Assembly: GCF_900112755.1 (NCBI RefSeq)
Contig: NZ_FOMW01000009.1
Location: 157,583-221,582, forward strand
Reading direction: 5' to 3'
DNA from: Sulfitobacter brevis
GTDB lineage: Bacteria > Pseudomonadota > Alphaproteobacteria > Rhodobacterales > Rhodobacteraceae
DNA: 64,000 bases
This document shows, piece by piece, positions 9,732-19,299 of the stretch. The first letter of the stretch is position 1. The number at the start of each line of letters is the position of its first letter. Below the pieces are notes generated by a model. It made no database searches and was not told where the DNA came from. It saw only the letters and a list, made by a program, of their open reading frames with translations. Made by a program: the position numbers and the translations under genes.

Positions 9732-10913
9732 CTATGCGGTCAGGCGCAGCGCCGCAAGGCGATCAAACAGCACCGTGATGCCCGCAGCGTCGAGATTGGC
9801 GAAGGCAATGCGCAGTTGCGCGGCCCCGCGCGGGTCGGTGTCGGGGCAGAACATGGTGCCGGGCAGGCACAGCACAGCCGCATCGCGCACCAGTTTCGGC
9901 GCCAGATCAGCCGAGCTCATATCATAGGGATGCTCGACGTAAGCGAAATAGCCGCCCAACCCCAAGAGCCGCCACCCCTGTGTTTCGAGGCGGGGAAACT
10001 GCGCGGTGATCGCGGCGCGCCGGGCGAGAATTTCGGCGCGTTCGCCCGCGAGCCACTGGCTAAGGTTTTGCATGCCCCAGAGCGCGGCGTGCTGGCCGAT
10101 CTGCGCGGGGCAGATTGCCACGGTGTCGAGAAACTTCTCCACTTCGGCAAGGCGTGCCACGCTGGCGACCATTGCACCAACGCGGTGACCGGTCAGTCGG
10201 TAAGCCTTCGAGAAGGAATAGAGATGGATCAGCGTGTCTTGCCAGTCGGGGTCCTGGAACAGAGCATGCGGCGGGCCGGAGCGGCTGTCAAAATCGCGAT
10301 AGGTTTCATCAAGGATCAACGCGATGCCATGTTTGCGCGCCAGATCGAACAGGGCCTGCACCAGCTCGGCGGGGTATTCGACACCGCCGGGGTTATTGGG
10401 GCTGACGATGGCGATGGCACGGGTGCGCGGCGTGATCAGCGCTGCGGCGGCTTCGGGATCGGGGAGTAGGTCATCGCCCGTAGGCAGCGGCACCGCTGTG
10501 ACGCCCGACATATCGAGCCACATTTTGTGATTGAAGTACCATGGGGTTGGCAGGATGACTTCATCGTCTTCGGCACAAAGTGTGGCGATGGCGGCGGCAA
10601 ATGCCTGATTGCACCCCGAAGTGATGCAGACCTGATCGTCAGCGATGGTTCCGGCGTAATGGGTCGAGGTCTGGCGGGCCAGCTCGCTGCGCAGTTCTGG
10701 CAAACCAAGCACAGGCCCATAGAGATGTGCCTCGTCATTATTCAGCGCCACCTCGGCCATGGCTTGACGCATGGCAGCGGGGGGCGGATCGACGGGCGCG
10801 GCTTGGCTGACGTTGATCAGCGGGCGGTCGGCGGTAAAGGTGACGTCGGACAACCAGCGCCGCGCCTCCATCACCGGAGGGGCGAAGGTCGTAGCGGTAC
10901 GCGGCAGTGTCAT
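9732..10913 (-). CDS. PLP-dependent class I/II aminotransferase
   Basis: This is a fold-type I aminotransferase of 393 residues. The PLP lysine lies in SFSKAYRLTGHRVG around residue 230. SPNNPGGVEYP and LILDETYRDF supply the Asn and Asp/Tyr that hold the cofactor, and the C-terminal arginine region is QLRIAFANLD. An AAGGA signal precedes the ATG. It sits upstream of ppiD-trpE in the same direction, with a 30 nt gap, so it may be part of that transcript. The amino-group donor and acceptor cannot be assigned. It differs clearly from the second aminotransferase at 29.6-30.8 kb. Confidence 0.85.
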   Translation of the reverse strand: MTLPRTATTFAPPVMEARRWLSDVTFTADRPLINVSQAAPVDPPPAAMRQAMAEVALNNDEAHLYGPVLGLPELRSELARQTSTHYAGTIADDQVCITSGCNQAFAAAIATLCAEDDEVILPTPWYFNHKMWLDMSGVTAVPLPTGDDLLPDPEAAAALITPRTRAIAIVSPNNPGGVEYPAELVQALFDLARKHGIALILDETYRDFDSRSGPPHALFQDPDWQDTLIHLYSFSKAYRLTGHRVGAMVASVARLAEVEKFLDTVAICPAQIGQHAALWGMQNLSQWLAGERAEILARRAAITAQFPRLETQGWRLLGLGGYFAYVEHPYDMSSADLAPKLVRDAAVLCLPGTMFCPDTDPRGAAQLRIAFANLDAAGITVLFDRLAALRLTA

Positions 10914-10939
10914 AACTGTGGTCCTTGTGGCGCGGATCG

Positions 10940-10976
10940 GAGCCTCCGGCGGGGATATTTCTAGTCAAAAGGTGCG
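10940..10976. repeat. Degenerate copy of a dispersed intergenic element (copy A)
   Basis: Between gpt and the aminotransferase, a GC-rich inverted segment (GCCTCCGGCGGGG) is followed by GATATTT and GTCAAAAGG. The same arrangement recurs near 26975 and, more weakly, near 53805. Such elements are frequent between roseobacter genes, from my general knowledge. Function unknown; it may act as a transcript end. Confidence 0.4.
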
Positions 10977-10986
10977 GGCAGGCGGG

Positions 10987-11496
10987 TTAGTCCTTGCCGC
11001 GGTAGGGTTCGACATATTGCAGGGCCATGTCCCAGGGGAAGAAAATCCAGGTGTCCTGACTGACTTCGGTGATGAAAGTATCGACCTGCGGGCGGCCCTT
11101 TGGTTTGGCGTAAACGGTGGCAAAATGAGCCTTGGGGTAGAGAGCGCGAACAACTTCGAGGGTTTTGCCGGAATCAACCAGATCGTCGATGATCAGGATG
11201 CCGGTGCCATCGCCCATCAATTGCGCGTCAGGTGCTTTCAGCACTTTGGCTTCGGATTGATCCTGATGATCGTAGGATTTGACCGAAATGGTATCAACGG
11301 TGCGGATATCGAGTTCGCGGGCGGCGATCATTGCCGGCGCCATGCCACCGCGGGTGATTGCGACCACAGCACGCCAAGCCCCGTTATCGGGACCTTCGCC
11401 ATCAAGACGCCATGCCAGCGCGCGGCTGTCGCGGTGGATTTGATCCCAAGAGATGTGAAAGCCTTTTTCGTGGGGCAGGCGGTTGTCAGTGGTCAT
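10987..11496 (-). CDS. gpt: Xanthine phosphoribosyltransferase
   Basis: This purine salvage enzyme joins xanthine or guanine to PRPP. At 169 residues it matches the E. coli Gpt type. The N-terminal part has [17 protein letters not shown] and [12 protein letters not shown], and the PRPP-binding loop is [17 protein letters not shown] around residue 100. The C-terminal FFPWD motif near residue 150 is characteristic of Gpt. An AAAGGGA signal lies just before the ATG. It is on the minus strand downstream of fabI (56 nt gap) and may share its promoter. Confidence 0.93.
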   Translation of the reverse strand: MTTDNRLPHEKGFHISWDQIHRDSRALAWRLDGEGPDNGAWRAVVAITRGGMAPAMIAARELDIRTVDTISVKSYDHQDQSEAKVLKAPDAQLMGDGTGILIIDDLVDSGKTLEVVRALYPKAHFATVYAKPKGRPQVDTFITEVSQDTWIFFPWDMALQYVEPYRGKD

Positions 11497-11552
11497 GATG
11501 GTCCCTTTGCAGCAGAGGGGTTGCGCCAGATGGGGCGGCGGGCAGCGGCGGT

Positions 11553-12359
11553 TTACTCTTTGGCCATATCAGGCGCGTCGACGGCCTTCATGCCGACCAC
11601 ATGATAGCCCGCATCGACATGCAGGTTTTCACCGGTGGTGCCGGAGCTAAGATCGCTGAGCAGATATAGGGCTGATTTGCCGACGTCTTCGATGGTCACG
11701 TTGCGGCGCAGGGGCGAATTGTATTCGTTCCACTTCATAATGTAGCGGAAATCGCCGATACCGGAGGCCGCAAGTGTCTTGATCGGGCCGGCGGAGATGG
11801 CGTTGACGCGGATGCCGTCTTTGCCAAGATCTTCGGCCAGATATTTCACCGAAGCCTCAAGTGCGGCTTTGGCGACGCCCATCACGTTATAGTGGGGCAT
11901 GACTTTTTCGGCACCGTAATAGGTGAGGGTCACGGCGGCGGAGCCGGGGGCCATCATCTTTTCGGCGCGCTGCATCACAGCCGTGAATGAATAGACAGAG
12001 ATATCCATCGACATCGTGAAATTGGCGCGGCTGGTATCAACATAGCGGCCACGCAGTTCGTTCTTGTCGGAAAATCCAATGGCATGCACGACGAAATCAA
12101 GGCTGTCCCAGCGCTGTTTCAATCCATCGAAAAGGGCATCTATTGACGCCTCGGTACCGACATCGCAAGGCAGAACGATATCGCTGCCAAGCTGGGCCGC
12201 CAGCGGATCGACACGTTTTTTCAGCGCATCGCCCTGATAGGAGAATGCAAGCTCGGCGCCTGCTTCGGAGAGGGCCTTTGCCACGCCCCAAGCGATAGAT
12301 TTATCATTCGCAAGGCCCATGATGAGCCCGCGTTTTCCTGCCATTAACTGGTTGCTCAT
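11553..12359 (-). CDS. fabI: Enoyl-[acyl-carrier-protein] reductase (NADH) FabI
   Basis: FabI catalyses the last reductive step of each fatty-acid elongation cycle and is the target of triclosan-type inhibitors. The 268 residues form a short-chain dehydrogenase fold: N-terminal [16 protein letters not shown] for NADH, and the catalytic Tyr/Lys pair in [23 protein letters not shown] (Y-x6-K arrangement). The segment [17 protein letters not shown] holds the substrate loop. The C-terminus ends in a variable tail. An AGGGG signal precedes the ATG. It is divergent from pdxH, with both promoters expected in 12360-12538. Confidence 0.96.
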   Translation of the reverse strand: MSNQLMAGKRGLIMGLANDKSIAWGVAKALSEAGAELAFSYQGDALKKRVDPLAAQLGSDIVLPCDVGTEASIDALFDGLKQRWDSLDFVVHAIGFSDKNELRGRYVDTSRANFTMSMDISVYSFTAVMQRAEKMMAPGSAAVTLTYYGAEKVMPHYNVMGVAKAALEASVKYLAEDLGKDGIRVNAISAGPIKTLAASGIGDFRYIMKWNEYNSPLRRNVTIEDVGKSALYLLSDLSSGTTGENLHVDAGYHVVGMKAVDAPDMAKE

Positions 12360-12538
12360 CTGTCCGCCCCTGATTTCTATCGCCGTTTTTCAGCTTTATG
12401 GCAAAGTTCTAGCACCATCAAGACCGGCTTCAAAATGATGGACGTATGGCAAATGCGGCACAGACAGGCAAAAGTCGGTACCAAAATGCGGCATCCATGC
12501 TTGCGAAACCCACTGCAAGACGGGATAAGGGGATTGGA

Positions 12539-13174
12539 ATGGTGCAAAAATTGGTATCGATGCGGGTTATGGAACAGCGCAAGGGCATATTTGCAGGGCA
12601 GGATCCCTTCGAGATTGCGCAGCGTTGGCTGGGTGAGGCAGCGGGTAGCGAGCCTAACGACCCCAACGCGATTGCTCTTTCGACCGTAGATGCAGACGGC
12701 ATGCCAAATGCGCGGATGGTGTTGTTGAAAGAAATCGAGGCGGATGCTTTCGTTTTCTACACCAATTATGAAAGCGCAAAAGCCGCGGAGCTTGATCAAG
12801 CCCAAAAGGCCGCTTTTGTAATGCATTGGAAATCCTTGCGCCGCCAGGTGCGGGTGCGGGGCCTGATCAGCCGCGAAAACGGGCCGCAAGCTGACGCATA
12901 TTACGCGTCACGATCCTTGCAGAGCCGCTTGGGGGCTTGGGCGTCACAACAATCGCGCCCCTTGGCCAGTCGTGCGGCGCTTTTGGCGGAGGTGGCATTG
13001 GTCACCGCGCGTCATGGCACCAACCCTTCACGCCCACCATTTTGGGGTGGATACCGGTTGGCGCCACTTGAAGTGGAGTTTTGGGCAGATGGCGATTTTC
13101 GCCTACACGACCGTTTTCAGTGGCGGCGTGAAACACTAACGGCGCCTTGGGGCGTCACACGACTTAATCCTTAA
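12539..13174 (+). CDS. pdxH: Pyridoxamine/pyridoxine 5'-phosphate oxidase
   Basis: PdxH makes pyridoxal 5'-phosphate, the cofactor of the two aminotransferases in this window, using FMN and oxygen. Motifs are [20 protein letters not shown] and [17 protein letters not shown] (FMN binding), [15 protein letters not shown] and the C-terminal [18 protein letters not shown]...LHDRF. I chose the ATG at 12539 because AAGGGG lies about 10 nt upstream, giving 211 residues. The ATG at 12569 ([14 protein letters not shown]) fits the family N-terminus better but has no clear ribosome site. The open frame also extends to 12446. Function is secure, start is not. Confidence 0.9.
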   Translation: MVQKLVSMRVMEQRKGIFAGQDPFEIAQRWLGEAAGSEPNDPNAIALSTVDADGMPNARMVLLKEIEADAFVFYTNYESAKAAELDQAQKAAFVMHWKSLRRQVRVRGLISRENGPQADAYYASRSLQSRLGAWASQQSRPLASRAALLAEVALVTARHGTNPSRPPFWGGYRLAPLEVEFWADGDFRLHDRFQWRRETLTAPWGVTRLNP

Positions 13175-13268
13175 GATTTTATCGCCGTCATCATCGTGAA
13201 TCGACGGCAACGACACATTATATTAACATAAGGGCGCTCGCCGTCCGGAATTAGTGACATAGGTTGAA

Positions 13269-13844
13269 ATGCCGACAGAAGAGAAAATTGAAGCTGAACA
13301 GTCACAGATGCCCGCTCTGGGGTCTTTTCTGTCGGGCGTGGTAAAGTGGTTTGATCCAGTCAAAGGGTTTGGATTTGTTGTGGCGGATACGGGCGGGCCC
13401 GATATCCTTCTGCACGTCAACGTCCTGCGCAATTTCGGGCAAAGCTCCGTCGCTGATGGCGCGCGGATCGACCTTTACGCGCAAAAAACCGAGCGCGGTA
13501 TTCAAGCGGTTTCAGTGGGTGCCATCCATCCGCCGGAGGGGGCGCATACTGCTGCTCTGGCCGATATCGAAGGTTTGGACGCCGCCGTTGTGGCCGCGGC
13601 CCCCTTGGAGCCTGCACGTGTTAAATGGTTTGATAAGTCTAAAGGTTTCGGGTTTGCCAATGTCTTTGGCAAGCGCGAAGATGTGTTTGTGCATGTTGAG
13701 GTTCTGCGCCAGTCCGGCCTGTCCGACCTGCAACCCGGTGAGGCGCTTGCCATGCGCGTCATTGAAGGCAAACGGGGTCAGATGGCCGCAGAGGTGCTTG
13801 CATGGGAAACAGTTCTAACAGTCGCGTCTGGCAAAGGTATCTAG
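13269..13844 (+). CDS. Two-domain cold-shock protein
   Basis: The 191-residue protein holds two cold-shock domains rather than the usual single one of about 70 residues. Domain 1 (about residues 22-85) has VVKWFDPVKGFGFVV and DILLHVNVL; domain 2 (about 115-180) has RVKWFDKSKGFGFANV and DVFVHVEVLRQSG. Both keep the RNP1 and RNP2 aromatic residues that bind single-stranded nucleic acid. The 30-residue linker is Ala-rich. Double-domain Csp proteins are known in Alphaproteobacteria. It overlaps the next gene by 43 nt, so the two are probably translationally linked. Confidence 0.92.
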   Translation: MPTEEKIEAEQSQMPALGSFLSGVVKWFDPVKGFGFVVADTGGPDILLHVNVLRNFGQSSVADGARIDLYAQKTERGIQAVSVGAIHPPEGAHTAALADIEGLDAAVVAAAPLEPARVKWFDKSKGFGFANVFGKREDVFVHVEVLRQSGLSDLQPGEALAMRVIEGKRGQMAAEVLAWETVLTVASGKGI

Positions 13845-14305
13845 CAGGCGCCGCTATCGCTGTATGGGCCGTGACTGGCGCCGCAGCTGCACAGATGTGT
13901 CGGCAAGACACTGCGCTTTTGCGCGGCGATTGGGGCAGTGCGCGTTTTAGCATTGAGATCGCTGACGATGTTGCGGAGCGGGCGCAGGGCTTGATGGACC
14001 GGACCTCGATGCCGATGGGCGCGGGCATGCTGTTTGTCTATGAGCGTCCGACAACCCTGAGCTTTTGGATGCGCAACACGTTGATCCCGCTCGATATGCT
14101 GTTCATCGATGCACGCGGGGTCGTCCAATACATCCACCACAATGCCGTGCCGCTGGATGAGTCGCCGATTCTCGGTGGTGATGACTTGCTTGCGGTGCTC
14201 GAGATCAACGGCGGATTAGCGGCGCGTATGGGAATCGAGGAGGGCACCGAACTGCGCCATCCTGCATTTTCGGGCCGCCTGGCTGCATGGCCTTGCGACG
14301 ATTGA
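13802..14305 (+). CDS. DUF192 family exported protein
   Basis: The 167-residue protein has a signal peptide at about residues 1-30 (RYLAGAAIAVWAVTGAAAAQ, probable cleavage after Ala-rich AAAA). The DUF192 core follows: RAQGLMDRTSMPMGAGMLFVY and FWMRNTLIPLDMLFID, then VLEINGG near residue 140. The start lies inside the cold-shock gene in another frame, but it is needed for the signal peptide, and GAGG lies just upstream, so the 43 nt overlap is accepted. The function of DUF192 proteins is not established; export to the periplasm is inferred. Confidence 0.88.
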   Translation: MGNSSNSRVWQRYLAGAAIAVWAVTGAAAAQMCRQDTALLRGDWGSARFSIEIADDVAERAQGLMDRTSMPMGAGMLFVYERPTTLSFWMRNTLIPLDMLFIDARGVVQYIHHNAVPLDESPILGGDDLLAVLEINGGLAARMGIEEGTELRHPAFSGRLAAWPCDD

Positions 14306-14416
14306 TCGGTTTTTAAGGGCCTAGCCAAAAAATTACCGGTTTCGGCCAGATATATTGCAATCGGGTGCATTGTTCCCCTTTTCATCCGCAAAGAAGCTGG
14401 CTAAAGAAGCCCTTGT

Positions 14417-14493
14417 CGGAGCGTGGCGCAGCCTGGTAGCGCACCTGTTTTGGGTACAGGGGGTCGGAGGTTCGAATCCTCTCGCTCCGACCA
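14417..14493 (+). tRNA. tRNA-Pro (anticodon TGG)
   Basis: A complete cloverleaf of 77 nt. The acceptor stem is CGGAGCG paired with CGCTCCG, with discriminator A and encoded CCA at 14491-14493. The D arm contains GCGCAGCCTGGTAGCGC, the anticodon arm is CCTGT/ACAGG around TTTGGGT (anticodon TGG), and the T arm is GGAGG-TTCGAAT-CCTCT. It reads proline codons. Confidence 0.97.
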
Positions 14494-14508
14494 CTTTCAC
14501 TAAAATCC

Positions 14509-14540
14509 CCCACCTTGGGTGCGCATTAAGCGCACAGGGT
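14509..14540 (+). terminator. Possible terminator after tRNA-Pro
   Basis: A perfect 6-bp stem, GTGCGC-attaa-GCGCAC (14519-14535), is extended by an imperfect CACC/GGTG outer pairing. The following T-run is broken (TTTGCGTTTT), so termination is likely but not certain. Confidence 0.4.
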
Positions 14541-15288
14541 GTTTGCGTTTTGTCGCGGCAGAGCCATTCGGCACCCCCAGGTATCGTATCCCCATCTGAT
14601 AGTGCCGCTCGCCAACTGCAGGGCACTTAGACTGTTCGCCGAACCGTGCACCCCCCTACATTTAGTGGTCCGTAAGATGCGCCATCTCTAGGTGTGCGGC
14701 TTTGTCCGAATCGCGAGCAGATTTGAGGCCCTAAAATGTCACAGGTTTCGATTCAATGAACGGCTGCGCTGAAAATTGACTCTCCTACGACTGTCTTCGT
14801 CAGGTTGGCTGATGAGATGATCAGAAGCTGGGGACAATTCCACCCCGGCCGCCTATTGATTGCAGCTAACCCCCACGGGTTATTCGACTTATTCGGATGT
14901 AGCACTGCGGCACAGGCTGCGGACATCTCTGGGGATATCTAGTGAGTGAATCGGTGGGGCGAGAGAGCCTCAAAGTTGCGCCCTCCCGTCAACATGCAGT
15001 TTAGAAAAATTCCGAAATAAAACCGTTGACCCGATAGGGATGATTACGTCAGATTGTGGGTGCAGATGATGTCGCCACAAGATGTAGTGGTTTAAGCTCA
15101 GAGGGCGCATCGGAGCACAGGGCAGTAAACGACTTACATCGTTTCTTTCAAATGACGCATGGGCCGTGGGGTATTCCTGTTGTGGCCGGTGCAGTGACCT
15201 GTGGGCGCGCGGTAGCGGGCTGGCAGATGGGGTGTCTGCAATGACTGCATCCCGCCGATAATGAAAACGCTACGGATGGGGCAGCGAC
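14541..15288. other. Long gene-free stretch and putative nrdJ leader
   Basis: No open frame here has family-like sequence or a convincing ribosome site; the longest (15056-15244, 62 codons) looks random. A candidate sigma70-type promoter is TTGACC near 15028, with CAGATT about 18 nt downstream. An AAACGA-cttaca-TCGTTT hairpin lies at 15127-15144. I looked for a cobalamin riboswitch B12 box and for NrdR boxes in front of nrdJ and saw neither in recognisable form. Confidence 0.5.
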
Positions 15289-18200
15289 ATGAAAATTGAA
15301 CGTAAATTCACCAAGGCCGGCCAAGACGCCTACGCGGCACTCGATTTCGTCACCACGGTAAGCGAGATCCGCAACCCTGATGGTTCGGTGGTGTTCAAGC
15401 TCGATGATGTCGAAGTCCCCTCAAGCTGGAGCCAGGTCGCAAGTGATGTGATCGCCCAGAAGTATTTCCGCAAAGCTGGCGTGCCGACGGAAGTGAAGAA
15501 GGTCAAAGAAAAGGACGTCCCAGAATTTCTCTGGCGCTCGGTGCCCGTCGAAGGCGCGGAAATGGGCGGCGAGACATCCTCCAAACAGGTATTCGACCGT
15601 TTGGCTGGCGCCTGGACCTATTGGGGTTGGAAAGGCGGCTATTTCGGCACCGAAGAAGACGCCCAAGCTTATTACGACGAAATGCGGTACATTCTGGCGT
15701 CACAGGCAGGTGCTCCGAACAGCCCGCAGTGGTTCAACACCGGCCTGCACTGGGCATACGGCATAGACGGTCCTGCGCAAGGTCACTACTATGTCGACTA
15801 CAAAACCGGCAAGCTGACCCGTTCGAAATCCTCTTATGAGCACCCACAGCCGCATGCCTGCTTCATCCAGTCCGTCGCGGACGATCTGGTCGGTGACGGC
15901 GGCATCATGGACCTTTGGGTACGTGAGGCGCGTCTGTTCAAATACGGCTCCGGTACGGGTACAAACTTCTCTTCCCTGCGCGGTGCGGGAGAGAAACTAT
16001 CAGGCGGCGGCAAGTCCTCTGGCCTCATGGGCTTTTTGAAAATCGGCGACCGTGCTGCAGGCGCGATCAAATCGGGCGGCACCACACGGCGCGCGGCCAA
16101 GATGGTCATCGTCGATGCCGACCACCCCGATATTCAGGACTTCATCAACTGGAAAGTGATTGAAGAACAAAAGGTTGCCAGCATCGTTGCGGGCTCCAAA
16201 ATGCACGAAGAAAAGCTCAACAAGCTTTTCGCGGCAATCAAGGCTTGGGACGGCGCTGTGGCAGACGCCTATGATCCGGCAGCCAACGCGCAGCTCAAGC
16301 AGGCGATCCGCGAGGCCAAAAAGGTCGCGATCCCCGAGACCTATATCAAGCGCGTCTTGGACTATGCCAAGCAGGGCCATACCAGCATCGAATTCCCGAC
16401 CTATGACACTGACTGGGACTCCGAAGCCTATTCGTCGGTTTCGGGCCAGAACTCCAACAACTCGATCCGCGTGACCAACGCTTTCCTCACCGCCGTTGAA
16501 AAAGACGCCGATTGGGAGCTGATCAGCCGCGTTGATGGCAAGGTCACGAAAACAATCCGCGCCCGTGATCTGTGGGAGCAGGTGGGCCACGCTGCTTGGG
16601 CCTGTGCCGATCCGGGCATCCAATACCATGACACCGTTAACGACTGGCACACATGCCCCGAAGATGGCGCGATCCGCGGATCAAACCCTTGTTCGGAATA
16701 CATGTTCCTAGACGACACGGCTTGCAACCTTGCTTCGATGAACCTGCTGACCTTCCTCAAGGACGGCGCATTCATGGTCGAAGACTATATGCATGCCAGC
16801 CGCCTGTGGACGGTGACGTTGGAAATTTCGGTGATGATGGCGCAGTTCCCCTCCAAGGAAATTGCGCAGCGGTCCTATGATTTCCGCACGCTGGGTCTGG
16901 GCTATGCCAATATCGGCGGCTTGCTGATGAACATGGGCTATTCGTATGACAGCGACGAAGGCCGCAGCCTTTGTGGCGCGCTGACTGCGATCATGACCGG
17001 TGTGGCTTATGCCACTTCTGCCGAAATGGCGCGCGAGCTTGGCGCTTTCCCCGGCTATAAGAAAAACGCCCACCACATGCTGCGGGTGATGCGCAACCAT
17101 CGCAACGCCGCCTATGGCAACGACACCGGATACGAGCGTCTGTCGGTCAAGCCCGTGCCGCTGGATCACGTGAACTGCCCTCAGCCCGGGCTGGTCGATG
17201 TGGCGATGTCCTGCTGGGACGAAGCACTGAAACTGGGCGAAGAGCACGGCTATCGTAACGCCCAGACTTCCGTGATTGCACCAACCGGCACCATCGGCCT
17301 GGTGATGGATTGCGACACCACCGGAATCGAGCCTGACTTCGCATTGGTGAAGTTCAAAAAGCTCGCAGGCGGCGGCTACTTCAAGATCATCAACCAGTCG
17401 GTTCCCGGTGCTTTGGCCAAACAGGGCTACACCGCCGCGCAGATCAGCGAGATCGTCGCCTATGCCGTGGGCCATGGCTCCATCGGCAACGCGCCCGGCA
17501 TCAACCACACCAGCCTGACAGGCCATGGCTTCGGCCCCAAGGAACTGGCCAAGATTGATGGTGCATTGGCCTCGGCTTTCGACATCCGCTTTGTTTTCAA
17601 CCAGTGGACGCTGGGCGCTGATTTCTGCACCAAGGTCCTCGGCATTCCCACCGAGATGCTGAACGATCCGTCGTTTGACCTGCTGAAATTGCTCGGCTTT
17701 ACCCGCCGCGACATTGAGGCCGCCAACGACCATGTCTGCGGCACAATGACCCTTGAAGGCGCGCCGCATCTCAAAGAGCAGCACTACTCGATCTTTGACT
17801 GCGCCAATCCCTGCGGCAAAAAGGGCAAGCGTTTCCTGAGCGTTAACAGCCACATCACCATGATGGCCGCGGCGCAAAGCTTCATTTCGGGTGCGATCTC
17901 CAAGACCATCAACATGCCCAATGATGCGACCATCGAAGACTGCCAGAAGGCCTATGAGTTGAGCTGGTCGCTCGGCATCAAAGCCAACGCGCTCTACCGT
18001 GACGGCTCCAAACTCAGCCAGCCGCTTGCGGCAGCCTTGGTGGAGGATGACGACGAGGCGGCAGAAACGCTGGAAAGCGGCACGCCCCACGAGAAGGCCC
18101 GTGTACTGGCCGAAAAGATCGTCGAAAAAGTCATTGTCAAAGAAATCATCAAATCGCACCGCGAAAAGATGCCCCAGCGCCGCAAAGGTTATACCCAGAA

Positions 18201-18942
18201 GGCCAATGTCGGCGGTCATAAGGTCTATCTGCGCACCGGAGAATACGAAGACGGTAAGCTTGGCGAAATCTTTATCGACATGCACAAAGAGGGTGCTGGT
18301 TTCCGTGCGATGATGAACAACTTCGCCATCGCGGTGTCGGTCGGTCTGCAGTACGGCGTGCCGCTGGAGGAGTTCGTGGACGCCTTCACCTTCACCAAAT
18401 TTGAACCCGCAGGCATGGTGCAGGGCAACGACAGCATCAAATCTGCAACCTCGATCCTCGACTATATTTTCCGCGAACTGGCGGTGTCGTACCTTGATCG
18501 CACCGATCTGGCACATGTGCAGCCTGAAGGGGCCTCGTTCGACACCATCGGACAGGGCGAAACCTCCGAAGGTGTCGCGAACGTCAGCGAGATCAGCGAA
18601 AACGCGGCGAACAAATCGCTCGAAGTTCTGCGCCAGATCAGCTCGACCGGATATCTGCGCAATCGTCTGCCGCAGGAGCTTGTCGTGCTGCAAGGCGGGC
18701 AGGGTGGTAGGATGGCCGCTGTTGGCACCGCATTGGCGCCCGAGCTTGCCTCCGGCAGTGTCGCGGTCGCCATGGCCAGCACCTCGGTCGCCAGCGGGGC
18801 TGTGAGCATTGATTTGCGCACCAAGGCCAAGATGCAGGGCTATGAGGGCGAGGCCTGCGGCGAGTGCGGAAATTACACGCTGGTGCGCAATGGTACCTGC
18901 ATGAAGTGCAATACCTGCGGCGGCACCAGCGGCTGTAGCTAA
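15289..18942 (+). CDS. nrdJ: Vitamin B12-dependent (class II) ribonucleoside-diphosphate reductase
   Basis: NrdJ makes deoxyribonucleotides using adenosylcobalamin, independent of oxygen. At 1217 residues it is the long NrdJ type found in Alphaproteobacteria. The active-site region has [20 protein letters not shown] around residue 467, with the cysteine and N-x-C-x-E pattern, and [20 protein letters not shown] around 665. The C-terminal tail has paired cysteines ([19 protein letters not shown]), fitting the redox-active or zinc-binding swinging arm. It stands alone behind a long leader and is closed by a hairpin terminator. No class I nrdAB genes are visible in the window. Confidence 0.97.
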   Translation: MKIERKFTKAGQDAYAALDFVTTVSEIRNPDGSVVFKLDDVEVPSSWSQVASDVIAQKYFRKAGVPTEVKKVKEKDVPEFLWRSVPVEGAEMGGETSSKQVFDRLAGAWTYWGWKGGYFGTEEDAQAYYDEMRYILASQAGAPNSPQWFNTGLHWAYGIDGPAQGHYYVDYKTGKLTRSKSSYEHPQPHACFIQSVADDLVGDGGIMDLWVREARLFKYGSGTGTNFSSLRGAGEKLSGGGKSSGLMGFLKIGDRAAGAIKSGGTTRRAAKMVIVDADHPDIQDFINWKVIEEQKVASIVAGSKMHEEKLNKLFAAIKAWDGAVADAYDPAANAQLKQAIREAKKVAIPETYIKRVLDYAKQGHTSIEFPTYDTDWDSEAYSSVSGQNSNNSIRVTNAFLTAVEKDADWELISRVDGKVTKTIRARDLWEQVGHAAWACADPGIQYHDTVNDWHTCPEDGAIRGSNPCSEYMFLDDTACNLASMNLLTFLKDGAFMVEDYMHASRLWTVTLEISVMMAQFPSKEIAQRSYDFRTLGLGYANIGGLLMNMGYSYDSDEGRSLCGALTAIMTGVAYATSAEMARELGAFPGYKKNAHHMLRVMRNHRNAAYGNDTGYERLSVKPVPLDHVNCPQPGLVDVAMSCWDEALKLGEEHGYRNAQTSVIAPTGTIGLVMDCDTTGIEPDFALVKFKKLAGGGYFKIINQSVPGALAKQGYTAAQISEIVAYAVGHGSIGNAPGINHTSLTGHGFGPKELAKIDGALASAFDIRFVFNQWTLGADFCTKVLGIPTEMLNDPSFDLLKLLGFTRRDIEAANDHVCGTMTLEGAPHLKEQHYSIFDCANPCGKKGKRFLSVNSHITMMAAAQSFISGAISKTINMPNDATIEDCQKAYELSWSLGIKANALYRDGSKLSQPLAAALVEDDDEAAETLESGTPHEKARVLAEKIVEKVIVKEIIKSHREKMPQRRKGYTQKANVGGHKVYLRTGEYEDGKLGEIFIDMHKEGAGFRAMMNNFAIAVSVGLQYGVPLEEFVDAFTFTKFEPAGMVQGNDSIKSATSILDYIFRELAVSYLDRTDLAHVQPEGASFDTIGQGETSEGVANVSEISENAANKSLEVLRQISSTGYLRNRLPQELVVLQGGQGGRMAAVGTALAPELASGSVAVAMASTSVASGAVSIDLRTKAKMQGYEGEACGECGNYTLVRNGTCMKCNTCGGTSGCS

Positions 18943-18979
18943 CCAACGGCGGCGCGTCACGGTGATATACCAAGTGATT

Positions 18980-19000
18980 ATAGCCCAATGGGGCTATTTT
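18980..19000 (+). terminator. Rho-independent terminator of nrdJ
   Basis: ATAGCCC-aatg-GGGCTAT forms a 7-bp stem and is followed by TTT(T). It lies 38 nt after the nrdJ stop. Confidence 0.7.
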
Positions 19001-19063
19001 GACGCCCAAAACCAAGGTCATTCGGACCCAAGCAATGTAAAGTCCTTGTTTTTATGATATTTT

Positions 19064-19097
19064 GGAGCGCGCTAGATTTAATCGATTAACGCGCTCC
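19064..19097. repeat. Nested inverted repeat upstream of the Lon-like ATPase
   Basis: Outer arms GGAGCGCG (19064-19071) and CGCGCTCC (19090-19097) are perfect reverse complements separated by 18 nt. The loop ends in a perfect 12-bp palindrome, TTAATCGATTAA (19078-19089). It lies about 200 bp before the ATPase start and outside any gene. It may be an operator, an att-like site or a transcript end; no T-run follows. The rest of 18943-19299 holds nothing else I can identify. Confidence 0.5.
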
Positions 19098-19299
19098 ACA
19101 AATTCATCGCGCCTCCCATGGGGTTGACGAAATCAAACATTTGGTGCTGTCTTTAGTGATGACAGACGCAAAGCTTATCCATCTCATACGGTTCTCTTGA
19201 TCTGATTCCCTTCGGGGCCGCAGTCGAGGTCTAGTCATTCATCCATATAACTTGCCCGAGCTGGTTGGTCCCTTTTTCTCGAAGAACAAGGAACCCGCG

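Noticed and set aside
14494..15000. Remnant of an integrated element after tRNA-Pro
   Set aside because: No repeat of the tRNA-Pro 3' end, no integrase or transposase fragments visible.
15056..15244. 62-codon open frame upstream of nrdJ
   Set aside because: No ribosome site, no family similarity, composition like the surrounding non-coding leader.
15040..15288. Cobalamin riboswitch in front of nrdJ
   Set aside because: The conserved B12-box could not be recognised; only simple hairpins are seen. A covariance-model scan would decide.
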